The position numbers were made by a program, and so were the translations under genes. From the NCBI GenBank assembly GCA_963590525.1, contig CAVAPV010000003.1, forward strand, positions 7,205 through 71,204: a stretch of 64,000 nucleotides of DNA, read 5' to 3'. Positions 41,117-49,955 of this stretch are shown one piece after another. Under the pieces are notes generated by a model. The model worked only from the letters and a program-made list of their open reading frames with translations. It ran no database searches and was not told the DNA's origin. The number at the start of each line of letters is the position of its first letter. The stretch's first letter is position 1. The stretch is from W2P13-069 sp963590525 (lineage in GTDB: Bacteria > Actinomycetota > Coriobacteriia > Coriobacteriales > QAMH01).

Positions 41117-41380
41117 TTAGGCCATCTTGTTGACCAGGTTCTGAACACCGCTCTTGCGGTTGGCAGCCTGGTTCTTGTGGATGACGCCCTTGGAAGCAGC
41201 CTTGTCCATCAGACGGCTTGCCTTGGTGGCAGCAGCCTGAGCAGCTTCCTTGTCACCAGCGGCGACAGCCTCGCGGACGCGGCGGACTGCAGTCTTGAGC
41301 TCGGACTTGACAGCCTTGTTGCGCATACGAGCCTTCTCGTTGGTGATGATGCGCTTCTTCTGAGATTTGATGTTAGCCAT
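41117..41380 (-). CDS. rpsT: 30S ribosomal protein S20
   Basis: This 87-residue basic helical protein starts MANIKSQKKRIITNEKAR and contains KGVIHKNQAANRKSG, the S20 signature. It binds 16S rRNA early in small-subunit assembly. AAAGGA precedes the ATG. C/G-ending codons show high expression. It has its own terminator, so it is mainly monocistronic. Confidence 0.95.
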   Translation of the reverse strand: MANIKSQKKRIITNEKARMRNKAVKSELKTAVRRVREAVAAGDKEAAQAAATKASRLMDKAASKGVIHKNQAANRKSGVQNLVNKMA

Positions 41381-41562
41381 TGTTTGACTATTCCTTTCGA
41401 TACCTATCTAATGATTCGTTGCAGTGGGGTGCAGACGAAACCGTTAGATGATAACACGCGCAGACACTGTTGGATAGGGGCAATCTTGGGCGATTAGAGA
41501 CTTTGATAAAGCGCCTCAAACAGCAAGCGTACCCAACGTCCAAAGCTTATCCGCGGCGAGCA

Positions 41563-43713
41563 TCATCGGCGGGTAGCAGCCAGCGCCCGGGCAAGCTGTT
41601 TGGCATCAAGCGGCTTGGAGACATGATCGGTCATGCCGGCATTGCTGCTTTGACGCATATCGTCGGTAAAGGCGTTTGCCGTGACGGCGATAATGGGCAC
41701 CGTCTTTGCGTCTGCACGGTCAAGCGCGCGGATGGCACGTGCGGCCTCAAAGCCGTCCATAACAGGCATCATCACGTCCATAAGCACTGCATCGTAGAAA
41801 CCCTCGTCTGCAGCCTTAAAACACTCGAGCGCCTGCTGCCCGTCAGAGGCTTTGTCTACCGCAACACCGAGCTGCTGCAGCATGAAGCACGCAACCTCCA
41901 TATTGAGCTCGTTGTCCTCTGCCAAAAGCACGCGCATACCCGCTGCAGAGGCCGCAGGGCCGTCTTCATGCGATTCGAGCGTGGCGCCTTGGTTTGGATC
42001 GATGTCAAAGAGCAGGTCGATGGTGAACTTGCTGCCAACGCCCTTGGTGCTCTCTAGGGTAATGGTGCCGCCCATCTGCTCAACTAGTTCACGGCAGATG
42101 GCAAGGCCTAGACCAGTGCCCTGATAAGCGGTCCTGGCGTTGGAATCCTCTTGGGCAAAGGCCTCGAAGGCGCGCTCTTGAAATTCCTCGCTCATGCCGA
42201 TGCCGCTGTCCTCGCATACAAAGCGGATCTTGGCCCAGTCTTCACCGCTGTCGATCTCGCGGCACTCAAAGTGCACGAAACCGCCTTCTTTGTTGTACTT
42301 GATCGCGTTGCCACCGATGTTTTGCAATACCTGACGCAGATGCAGCGGGCTTCCCAGCAAGTACCTGTGCTCGACTGCAGCCTCGCAACTCAAGCTGATA
42401 TCCAATTGGTCTGCCTGCACTTGGATAACGTCGACCAAAGAGCTTGCGAGATTGCGCACGTCAAAGGGCTTGTGCTCGAGCTGTATCTCTCCGCTTTCGA
42501 GCTTGTTCATGTCCAGCGCGCTGTTGACCAGCTCCAACAAGAAGCTCGAAGCCTCCCACATCTTGCGGCGGCATTCTGCTTGCTTGTCCATATCCTGCGC
42601 ATAGTGATCGCCTATAGCCAACATGCCGCGGATGCCGTTGATGGGCGTGCGCACGTCATGGCTCATGCGGCGCAAGAAATCCGTCTTGGCCATGTTGGCG
42701 CGCTCCAGGCTCTCTGTGTACTCGCGCTCTCGGCGAATCCTGGAGTTTTGAACCAATAACCTTGCCACAAAGATCGCAGCAATAACAAGAAGGTACAGGA
42801 CAAAACCCACGACCAGCTGCGTGTTGCGCTGTGCCATCACAGAGCGCTCATTAGACCAGACAAAGACGTCGTAACCGTTGGATGTCGTCTGCAACCCGTA
42901 GACTACCGTGCCGTTGCAGGTTCCCTTGCTAAGCTCGTAAGACTCACGGTCTTGATCCAAGGCAAGCTGTGCGTCAAAGGTTGTGCGGTTGGTTCCTATC
43001 AGGCTCGGGTCGTTGGAGGCGAGCACGATGTCATCGTCTGCCACTGCAACCGTTCCGCCCAAGCTAAAGACATAACCGTCAAACATGCTTCTGAACACAG
43101 AAACGTCATTGCTTAAATCACCCGCCTCCAGGCGGCTCGCTCCAATCAAGATGCCGCCGTCCAAAGACGAAGAAGCGCACGAGGCAACGTCATAGGTGTT
43201 GCCATCCAACGTGACGCGGGAAAGATAGCTTTTGCCGGAATACTGAGCAACACCATCGAGATTGCTACTGTCTTTTGAGGCTGCGGCAAGAGCCTGAGCC
43301 GCCGCCTTATCCCCTGCAAACCTGGCTACCTGACGATTCGAGTCCAGCAGCAGCACCGTATCCAAGGTCATGGTGTCCAAGAACTTGTCCAACGCCTTAT
43401 CCATTGCGGCGGATTCATCGGTCAGATCATAGCGGTCGTTGAGCTCTTCGATCTTCTCCCATACCTCTATGAGACCTTTGGTGCGGGAGCTGGCAACGCT
43501 TCCCTCGTAGCTTTGGATGCTCTGCCTGGCAAAAGTCACGACGTTTTGGGTGACATTGGAAGCCGTGAGCAGAGCTTTGTCGGTAAGCAAATAGAAGCTC
43601 GCTGCAAACAACGCTACGGCGATGGCAAGGCACAGCGCCACGTAGCGCCCTATGTGAGGTAGTTTTTTGGAGGCATTGCCCGAAGCTGACCCCTCTTGCA
43701 ATCTAGAGCTCAT
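41563..43713 (-). CDS. Hybrid histidine kinase with extracellular sensor and receiver domain
   Basis: This 716-residue membrane kinase has helix 1 at residues 22-44, an extracellular sensor of about 250 residues resembling a double Cache domain, and helix 2 near 295-315. HisKA follows (FLRRMSHDVRTPINGIRGM), then the ATPase domain (NIGGNAIKYN, EDSGIGMSE, GTGLGLAICREL). A C-terminal receiver has its phospho-Asp in LMDVMMPVMDG and its Lys in VSKPLD. No HPt domain or downstream regulator is attached. Its ATG lies 11 bases inside the end of the binding-protein gene, so the two are coupled. It likely signals through an HPt protein elsewhere, or the receiver tunes the kinase. Confidence 0.88.
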   Translation of the reverse strand: MSSRLQEGSASGNASKKLPHIGRYVALCLAIAVALFAASFYLLTDKALLTASNVTQNVVTFARQSIQSYEGSVASSRTKGLIEVWEKIEELNDRYDLTDESAAMDKALDKFLDTMTLDTVLLLDSNRQVARFAGDKAAAQALAAASKDSSNLDGVAQYSGKSYLSRVTLDGNTYDVASCASSSLDGGILIGASRLEAGDLSNDVSVFRSMFDGYVFSLGGTVAVADDDIVLASNDPSLIGTNRTTFDAQLALDQDRESYELSKGTCNGTVVYGLQTTSNGYDVFVWSNERSVMAQRNTQLVVGFVLYLLVIAAIFVARLLVQNSRIRREREYTESLERANMAKTDFLRRMSHDVRTPINGIRGMLAIGDHYAQDMDKQAECRRKMWEASSFLLELVNSALDMNKLESGEIQLEHKPFDVRNLASSLVDVIQVQADQLDISLSCEAAVEHRYLLGSPLHLRQVLQNIGGNAIKYNKEGGFVHFECREIDSGEDWAKIRFVCEDSGIGMSEEFQERAFEAFAQEDSNARTAYQGTGLGLAICRELVEQMGGTITLESTKGVGSKFTIDLLFDIDPNQGATLESHEDGPAASAAGMRVLLAEDNELNMEVACFMLQQLGVAVDKASDGQQALECFKAADEGFYDAVLMDVMMPVMDGFEAARAIRALDRADAKTVPIIAVTANAFTDDMRQSSNAGMTDHVSKPLDAKQLARALAATRR

Positions 43714-44527
43714 CGCTTACCTCCGCGATCTGCGGCATATCAAGGCCGTAAGCCTGGGCCACGGCAGCAACGGTGCCATCGGCAAGCATATCGCCAAGCG
43801 TCTGATCGAGGCTTTCTATCAAGGCGTCATCGGCAAAGTCGTTGCTAAAGGCAACGCCTACCTGGGTCTTGTAAAACCCATCAGACAAAAGCTTGAGTGT
43901 GCCGTTGGAGCTTTTAACCATAGCGCTCATAGGCCCCACATGCCCGCTTAGGGCATCGGCATAGCCCATACGCACAGCAGCAACGGTGTCTGCCATAGAC
44001 GTAAAGGTCATAATGTCGCTGGCTTTGGGGACCTCGCCTTGTGCGCCCGTGGCCCAAGCTTCCTCGCTTTTAGTGGTGGACTCCACGGCAATACGCTTAC
44101 CGGCAAGGTCGTCTAAAGACTCGATACCGCTATCTGCGCGCACCACAGCCGCTTGGTAGCTGTTCATGTATGGGCCGGCCCATTTGTACTCGGACTCGCG
44201 GCCCGTCATGCTGTAGCACGACCAGATGCAATCGATATCTCCGCTGGCCAGAAGCTCGTTTTTCTTCTCCCAGACGATCTCTACAAACTTGGGCGTATAG
44301 CCCATACGCCTGCAAGCCTCTACGGCAAGCTCGTAGTCGATACCGGTAACCTGACCGTCTTCATCGTAATAGGAATACGGCTCGTACTTATCAAAGCCTA
44401 TCGTCAAGGTTGACTTGGATGACGATGCGTCGCCTTGCCCTGTGTTGGACAAACTGCTGCATCCAAACGCCACAGCGCTTAAAGCTATGGCGCACAATAT
44501 GGCTATCAATCTTTTCAATGCTTGCAA
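43703..44527 (-). CDS. Orphan solute-binding lipoprotein (SBP_bac_3) upstream of the hybrid kinase
   Basis: This binding protein of about 275 residues has a lipoprotein signal (IALSAVAFGCSS, then a serine-rich linker) and a family 3 fold: TIGFDKYEPYSYYDEDGQVTGIDYELAVEACRRMG, DIDCIWSCYSMTGRE, GKRIAVESTTKSEEAW. No ABC genes are present. It overlaps the hybrid kinase gene by 11 bases, so it probably feeds ligand information to the extracellular sensor. The start is uncertain: TTG at 44527 or 44518 gives a normal signal peptide, while the frame remains open to 44623 without a better site. Confidence 0.82.
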   Translation of the reverse strand: MQALKRLIAILCAIALSAVAFGCSSLSNTGQGDASSSKSTLTIGFDKYEPYSYYDEDGQVTGIDYELAVEACRRMGYTPKFVEIVWEKKNELLASGDIDCIWSCYSMTGRESEYKWAGPYMNSYQAAVVRADSGIESLDDLAGKRIAVESTTKSEEAWATGAQGEVPKASDIMTFTSMADTVAAVRMGYADALSGHVGPMSAMVKSSNGTLKLLSDGFYKTQVGVAFSNDFADDALIESLDQTLGDMLADGTVAAVAQAYGLDMPQIAEVSDEL

Positions 44528-44657
44528 CTTTCTGTCATTAGCTTTGGGGATTGTAACAAGCTTTGCTAATTGAAAGAAGAACAAGCTCGCTTGTGAAAAC
44601 GCAACTTGAAGCTGTAAAAGCAAAGGCAGACAGCAAAAGCAGGCGATTTGCCTCAGA

Positions 44658-45608
44658 CTAACCAGAGCACACGTCCAAAGTCCACTTGGTAAAGGCAGAT
44701 GCCTTGTCTGCGCCGGTCTTTAGGGCAAGCTCAAGGTCTGCTGCGCCTATAAGGGCATCTTCCAGCTGCTTTTGCGTAAAGCCGCCGGCCCAGCGTGCAT
44801 GGTTGCGAACGCGCCAGTCGGGCATGCCCAACGCTGCCGCCAAGGCAGCACCGCCACCCACCTCTTTGGCGATGAGCAGCTCGCGCAGGCGGTTTGCCGA
44901 CATCGTGAGCAAGCCAAAGACGGAGTCTGCCCCCAAACGGTTGAACATCACCATGGCGCGCGCTGCATCCCTCGATGCCAAGGCATCTACATAATCCCAT
45001 GGCTTGACCTCTGCGGTGCGCGTCACGTACTGCTCTACATGGCAGACATCGATGCGCGCGCCCTGCCCCAAAGCCGCAGCCATCTTTTTTACCTCGGTGT
45101 CCAGGTGAACGGTGGACTCCCCCACCATCTCTACCAGCAGCTGGCAGGCAGCGGGCGTCATGGCCACACCGTGGCTTGCCGCAAAGTTTGCAACCTGCGA
45201 CGGCAAATCCTTCTTGCTCTTGGGCTCGCAGCTTACAACGGCTTTTTTATCCAGCTTGGCAAAGGCCTTGTAGATGCGCGTGTTCTTGGCAAGCTTAGTG
45301 GCCGTGCAGGCAAGCACCGTGGTCTCGTTGGGATTGGCTAGATAAGAGATCAAAGCCTCTGTAAGGGGTTTTGCAGCGTGATCAAGGTCTTTGACGACCA
45401 CAAGACGCTTCTCGCACATAAAGGGAAGCATGTTGCAAGCCCCTATGACCTCGTCGACGCTTGCAGCAGATGCGATAAAGGACTCCTTGTTGAAGTCTAT
45501 GTCGCCCAGCTTTGCCACGCGCTGCGTGAGCCTGTCGACCAAGAACTCACGTTTGAGCTCGTCGGCACCAACCATGAGATACGCTGCGATCAACCCGTTG
45601 TCAGCCAA
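44658..45608 (-). CDS. holA: DNA polymerase III delta subunit
   Basis: This 316-residue clamp-loader subunit opens the sliding clamp. It shows the HolA features: AAYLMVGADELKREFLVDRL at the N-terminus, MLPFMCEKRLVVVKDLD, the AAA-like KKMAAALGQGARIDVCHVEQYV, and C-terminal FGLLTMSANRLRELL. TTG at 45608 is the start, with AGGAGG five bases before it. The longer frame upstream is hydrophobic and unrelated. It lies downstream of comEC, as in many Gram-positive genomes. Confidence 0.88.
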   Translation of the reverse strand: MADNGLIAAYLMVGADELKREFLVDRLTQRVAKLGDIDFNKESFIASAASVDEVIGACNMLPFMCEKRLVVVKDLDHAAKPLTEALISYLANPNETTVLACTATKLAKNTRIYKAFAKLDKKAVVSCEPKSKKDLPSQVANFAASHGVAMTPAACQLLVEMVGESTVHLDTEVKKMAAALGQGARIDVCHVEQYVTRTAEVKPWDYVDALASRDAARAMVMFNRLGADSVFGLLTMSANRLRELLIAKEVGGGAALAAALGMPDWRVRNHARWAGGFTQKQLEDALIGAADLELALKTGADKASAFTKWTLDVCSG

Positions 45609-45689
45609 TGATCCTCCTAATGTTGTTGACCTCGTGATGCTAGCACGATTAGCATGCGGCCACATCCAAATCATAACCACGAGCATCGC

Positions 45690-48284
45690 TCAAGGCTCCC
45701 TTTGCGCGGCAACGCAGATGCGCCCCTCTTCAAAACCAAGCGTTATATCCCCCAGCTGATCTGTTCTAAGCACCCGCGCGCCCCCACGCTCTAAAACCGA
45801 TAGCGTGCTTTGCGTTGGGTGGCCGTAATCGTTGTCTGCACCCACGCTTACAAGGGCAAGCTCCGGGCGTAAGATGCGCATCTGGGCGTCGCTTACCGCA
45901 TCAGCGCTTCCGTGGTGCCCCACCTTGAGGAAATCTATGTCTCCCGCTTGCGCGACGACGTTTTCAAGAGCCGCCTGCTCGGCATCCCCCGTGAGCAATC
46001 CGCGAGCCAAGGTCTTTCCCTCGTCATCGCATGCGTTCAAAAGCCAGATGAGGCTGTCGTCGTTTTCGCTTTGGCCTCCCTGAGCCGGGGCAAGCAGACG
46101 CAAGGATATGCTTCCCACAGACAGCTCGTCTTGCGGCCGCACGCCTTGGGCTCCAACACCCTTTGTCACCCAAAGCGCCGCCTGCCGCACCGCAGCGCAA
46201 CTGTCCGCCTCCAAAAGATCTGCATGGATATAGACATGGCCCACCTCTACCACGCCGGCAAGTGCAGACAGCGCACCGGTGTGGTCTGCATCTTTATGCG
46301 AGAGCAACACAGCATCCAATCTGGTTATGCCATGCCGCGCCAGCGCCTCGAGCAGCACTGTTCCTTCCTGGCCCGTATCAACAAGCACGTTGGTGCTGCC
46401 ACAGGTCACAAGCATCGCATCCCCTTGCCCCACATCCAACATGACAACCTGAGGCTCGTAAGAGACCGCCCCAGGCACAACGAGGTTGGCTCCGCCTGCA
46501 AGCCCCGACAAACCGCTGAGCACCACAAGCGCCACAGGGAGCAAAGCCGCAAAGGCCACAACAGTACGCAAGCGAAGCAAAGCGCCTTTGCAGCACGTAA
46601 CTATCTCCTGACGCGGCAGGGGCCACGCCACCCACAGCGCAACGCCGCATGCGCTAAAGGCAAAGCCCACCCACGAGGCCTGCGCTTGAATAGGCACACA
46701 TGCCATGGGCACATCTGCCAATGCCGAGACAAGCCTGGCGCATGCGCTTGCGGCAAAAGCCGCTGGTTGCAGCAAAGCTTCTCCCAAGGCTGGGAACACA
46801 GCGCAGACCAGCGCAGCAGGAATACCCAGCCCAAGAACAAGCGTCACCAACGGGGATACAAGCAGCGTGGATAGCGGCGATATGAGCGGCACCTGACAAA
46901 ACAGGGGGATCGTCACCGGCAAGGTGGCCAGGTTTGCGGCAAACGTCGCAGCAAGGCCGTCTGCAAGCTTATCCATCCTGCTGCCAAGCGCAGCCTTGAG
47001 CCACTCGGCTACAAGCGGCGACAAAACCAGCAAGCCGACCATGCACAAGACAGATAACTCAAAACCCAAAGAAAACGCCAGGCTGCCATCGCAAGCCAAA
47101 AACAGCACCACGCAAGCGGCAAGGGCGCCAACCGCGTGGTTGCGGCGGCGGGCAAACGGCGCTGCTAAAACCGCAGCGCACATGACATACGCGCGCATGG
47201 CGCTTGGCGCAAAGCAAGTGAGCGCGACATAAGCGCCAAGCAATGCCAGCAGCAATGCGCTTTTGGCAGCGCGTCTTATCTTGAAGCGAGACGCAAACCA
47301 CATGACAAGCGCATTCACCACTGCCAAGTGTGTTCCGCTTACCGCCATGAGATGTGCAAGCCCGCAGGTCCTAAAATCTTGCTCCAGCTCGGTTTGGGCA
47401 TACAGCGTGCGATTGCCCAAGACCACGCCCGCCAAAAGCCCAGCTGCGTCTTGGTCGAGCTTGGCGATAGAGGCCGCCGCTTTATCGCGAACCCCCGCAA
47501 CCCAGCCACGCAAACCTGTAGCATAACCGCAGTCCTCAACGCTTTTTGCACTAAGCATGCCTACATAGCCTTGCCGATGGTTCCATCTACCGCCCGCATC
47601 ATCTTGAGGCGCCTTGACGCTGCCCGCGACAAGCACCCTGTGCCCGGTTCCAAGCGCAGATACCCCTTGCGGCCACATAAGCCTCAAACGAACATCACGG
47701 TTGTCGAGGTGCGCCTGCGCTAAAGAGACCATGCCGTAATCGCGACTAGCGCCGTCATCCAAAAGCTCCACGCTAAGAAAACCTTGCTCTGACAACGCAC
47801 TGGCAACAGCGTCTGCGTCTCCAGCCCATGCACCCCACTGCAGCATCGAGCAGGCAAACACGCACGCAGCACACAAGGCAATGACCCCGGCGCTGCTAAG
47901 CCACGCGTCAAAGCGTTGGCGCGTGCGGCGGGCGGCAGGCCGCTTGCCGCACGCAGAAAACGCCGCCATAACAGCCAGCACGACTGCTGGTACAACCACA
48001 ACGGCAACCGCAGGCGCAGACGCCGATGCCCCCAAGTCAAACGGGACAGCAGGCAGCACCTGCGCCATACCTTGATGCACATAAAGCTGCCAGCTCAGCT
48101 CTTCTGCGGCATAAGCGCTGCCCCAAGCCGCAAGCGCACCCCAAGCCAAAGGGCCAAGACTTGGCCGCTTGGCCCGAGCCGCAAAACCCGCATGAACATC
48201 TGCAGCGTTAAAACAGTCAGAGCCATTTGCAGCTGCAACGCTATGGCAAGGCTGGCCAGCAGGCCGCCATGAGCCTAAACGCAT
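45690..48284 (-). CDS. comEC: DNA uptake channel ComEC/Rec2
   Basis: This 864-residue protein has N-terminal helices and the soluble DUF4131-like domain. The central Competence domain with many helices includes GLAHLMAVSGTHLAVVNALV. The C-terminal metallo-beta-lactamase-like domain has VLLSHKDADHTGALSALAG and HHGSADAVSD. ComEC moves single-stranded DNA across the membrane; the C-terminal domain may degrade the other strand. The ATG overlaps the comEA end by 10 bases. Whether the rest of the competence machinery exists cannot be judged here. Confidence 0.92.
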   Translation of the reverse strand: MRLGSWRPAGQPCHSVAAANGSDCFNAADVHAGFAARAKRPSLGPLAWGALAAWGSAYAAEELSWQLYVHQGMAQVLPAVPFDLGASASAPAVAVVVVPAVVLAVMAAFSACGKRPAARRTRQRFDAWLSSAGVIALCAACVFACSMLQWGAWAGDADAVASALSEQGFLSVELLDDGASRDYGMVSLAQAHLDNRDVRLRLMWPQGVSALGTGHRVLVAGSVKAPQDDAGGRWNHRQGYVGMLSAKSVEDCGYATGLRGWVAGVRDKAAASIAKLDQDAAGLLAGVVLGNRTLYAQTELEQDFRTCGLAHLMAVSGTHLAVVNALVMWFASRFKIRRAAKSALLLALLGAYVALTCFAPSAMRAYVMCAAVLAAPFARRRNHAVGALAACVVLFLACDGSLAFSLGFELSVLCMVGLLVLSPLVAEWLKAALGSRMDKLADGLAATFAANLATLPVTIPLFCQVPLISPLSTLLVSPLVTLVLGLGIPAALVCAVFPALGEALLQPAAFAASACARLVSALADVPMACVPIQAQASWVGFAFSACGVALWVAWPLPRQEIVTCCKGALLRLRTVVAFAALLPVALVVLSGLSGLAGGANLVVPGAVSYEPQVVMLDVGQGDAMLVTCGSTNVLVDTGQEGTVLLEALARHGITRLDAVLLSHKDADHTGALSALAGVVEVGHVYIHADLLEADSCAAVRQAALWVTKGVGAQGVRPQDELSVGSISLRLLAPAQGGQSENDDSLIWLLNACDDEGKTLARGLLTGDAEQAALENVVAQAGDIDFLKVGHHGSADAVSDAQMRILRPELALVSVGADNDYGHPTQSTLSVLERGGARVLRTDQLGDITLGFEEGRICVAAQREP

Positions 48285-49003
48285 ATCTGTGCGCGTATCG
48301 ACTCAAGACGCGCATCCCCAATACCCGACACCTTGGTTAAGTCATCCACACTGCCAAAAGCCCCGTTGGCACTGCGGTAATCCACGATGCGCTGCGACAA
48401 AGACTCCCCGATGCCAGAAAGCTGCTGGAGTTGAGTCGCGCTGGCCGTGTTGATGTTGATCTTTCCTTGCACATCGCTGCCGCCATCAGAGCCATCAGCC
48501 GACATGCCCGCTGCTGCACTACTTTGATCTTGGCCACCCGACACGGCAACGTCCTGCTTGCCGCAAACCACCACCTGCTGCCCGTCTTTAAGCGCAGCGG
48601 CAAGGTTGACCTGCCCGCGCGCCGCTTTCTTGGTCATGCCGCCCGCTGCTTTTACCGCGTCTCCAACGCGGCTGCCAGCCTCAAGCTCGTAAAGCCCCGG
48701 ATGACGCACAGCACCCTCTACATCCACGCAAATCACACCTGACGCAGTCTCTATACCGCCGGCATCACCGCCGTCTTGTGCCAAGGCGTCCTCTTGCCCG
48801 CTTGCATCGTCTGCCTCATACGCTGTACTCACGCTAAAGTCGTGGCCGGCAGACGCAGGGCCCGCCGGCCAAAATCGCCACAGCGCAAAACCGAGAAGGA
48901 GGACAGTAACCACGCCGAGACAAGCCAGTACAGGCTTGGGAGTATCGGCAAGGCCAGCACGACGAGCAATGCTTCTCAGCTTGAGCTTTACGTTGCTATC
49001 CAT
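48275..49003 (-). CDS. comEA: Competence DNA receptor ComEA
   Basis: This 242-residue membrane-anchored protein has one helix near residues 25-45, a SLBB domain (GVICVDVEGAVRHPGLYELEAGSRVGDAVKAAGG) and a glycine/serine-rich linker. Two C-terminal helix-hairpin-helix motifs bind double-stranded DNA (ININTASATQLQQLSGIGESLSQRI, VSGIGDARLESI). It delivers DNA to ComEC, whose gene overlaps by 10 bases. It is the first gene of the comEA-comEC-holA order. Confidence 0.92.
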   Translation of the reverse strand: MDSNVKLKLRSIARRAGLADTPKPVLACLGVVTVLLLGFALWRFWPAGPASAGHDFSVSTAYEADDASGQEDALAQDGGDAGGIETASGVICVDVEGAVRHPGLYELEAGSRVGDAVKAAGGMTKKAARGQVNLAAALKDGQQVVVCGKQDVAVSGGQDQSSAAAGMSADGSDGGSDVQGKININTASATQLQQLSGIGESLSQRIVDYRSANGAFGSVDDLTKVSGIGDARLESIRAQICV

Positions 49004-49154
49004 CTAGCCTCCCTAGTCTCCTTTACGCCTGCAAGAAAATCCTAGAGTGCAAATCTAAGCAGGCATCAGACCAAACCAAGAGCAGATTTGGGTGTTTGCC
49101 CTGTGTAAAAGTGTTCGCAAACCCCATGCGCACAGTTCCGTATAGAGGCAAGCG

Positions 49155-49192
49155 CGCAAAAAACCGCAGGTCTCCTGCAAGAAACCTGCGGC
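49155..49192 (-). terminator. Intrinsic terminator of the THEP1-like gene
   Basis: CCGCAGGT (49164-49171) pairs with ACCTGCGG (49184-49191). On the minus strand it is followed by TTTTTTGCGC, ending the NTPase transcript before comEA. Confidence 0.8.
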
Positions 49193-49236
49193 TTTCAAAA
49201 AGATGCCCTACCCTAGGGTAGCTTGCGCATCTCTAG

Positions 49237-49767
49237 CTACGCTAAAGCGTCTAGAAAATCATCGACAGAGGCATCGATACCCATAACATGACCATTGCCC
49301 CAGCGCTCCTGTGCGCATTGGACTAAGTCTGGCCTGAGCACCAAGAGCACGTTTTTGGGGAGGGCTCGATCCATGATCTTCATGCCCTCCACATAGCCTT
49401 TGCCCTGGTAAAACTCCAACGCGCCAAACTCGTCAACCAAAAACAGGTCACCAAGATCGTCGCCCAGACTTGAGAAATGAGCGTTGATGCGCTCCATCGC
49501 AGCCTGATCAAAATCCCAGCCCAGCTTCATACGGCCGTCTGGGCGCTCATCGGCAGAAAACTGCCGCTTCTTGGCAAGCAAGAACTCCTCTTTGCCAGGC
49601 AAAAGCTGCGCCATGATGCCGGTCTTGACCCCGTCTTCAAAGACAGCTGGCGTCCAAACGCCCCTTACGCTTATGTCGCGGTCGGCAGCGGCGGCCAGCA
49701 TGCGCCTCACCCAGCTCGTCTTACCGGTCTGGATGGGGCCGGTCATTATATAGAGGTTCATCTGCAT
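49237..49767 (-). CDS. THEP1-type P-loop NTPase
   Basis: This 176-residue ATPase has an N-terminal P-loop (LYIMTGPIQTGKTSWVRRM) and Walker B-like LFLVDEFGALEFYQGKG, typical of the nucleoside-triphosphatase (THEP1/DUF265) group. A C-terminal alpha/beta end follows. Related proteins hydrolyse NTPs slowly, and the biological role is uncertain. Some lie next to metal or cofactor transport genes. Here it follows the surface and uptake operon, so its placement beside that operon may be meaningful. A start at 49761 (ATG) is also possible. Confidence 0.65.
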   Translation of the reverse strand: MQMNLYIMTGPIQTGKTSWVRRMLAAAADRDISVRGVWTPAVFEDGVKTGIMAQLLPGKEEFLLAKKRQFSADERPDGRMKLGWDFDQAAMERINAHFSSLGDDLGDLFLVDEFGALEFYQGKGYVEGMKIMDRALPKNVLLVLRPDLVQCAQERWGNGHVMGIDASVDDFLDALA

Positions 49768-49955
49768 CGCCTGTCTTTATCGTCCGCACGCGCTGTCATC
49801 ATCGCATGCTGTCATCTGCATCGTTGGGGCTTACCGTGCGAGCACGGCACTGGCTCTGCATCGCAAACTCAGCACCGTGCCCATCATCCAAGCGCGCACG
49901 CGCCCAGCACACACAGCACGCTGCCCTCCCGGCAACGGCCATCCATAAACAGCGG

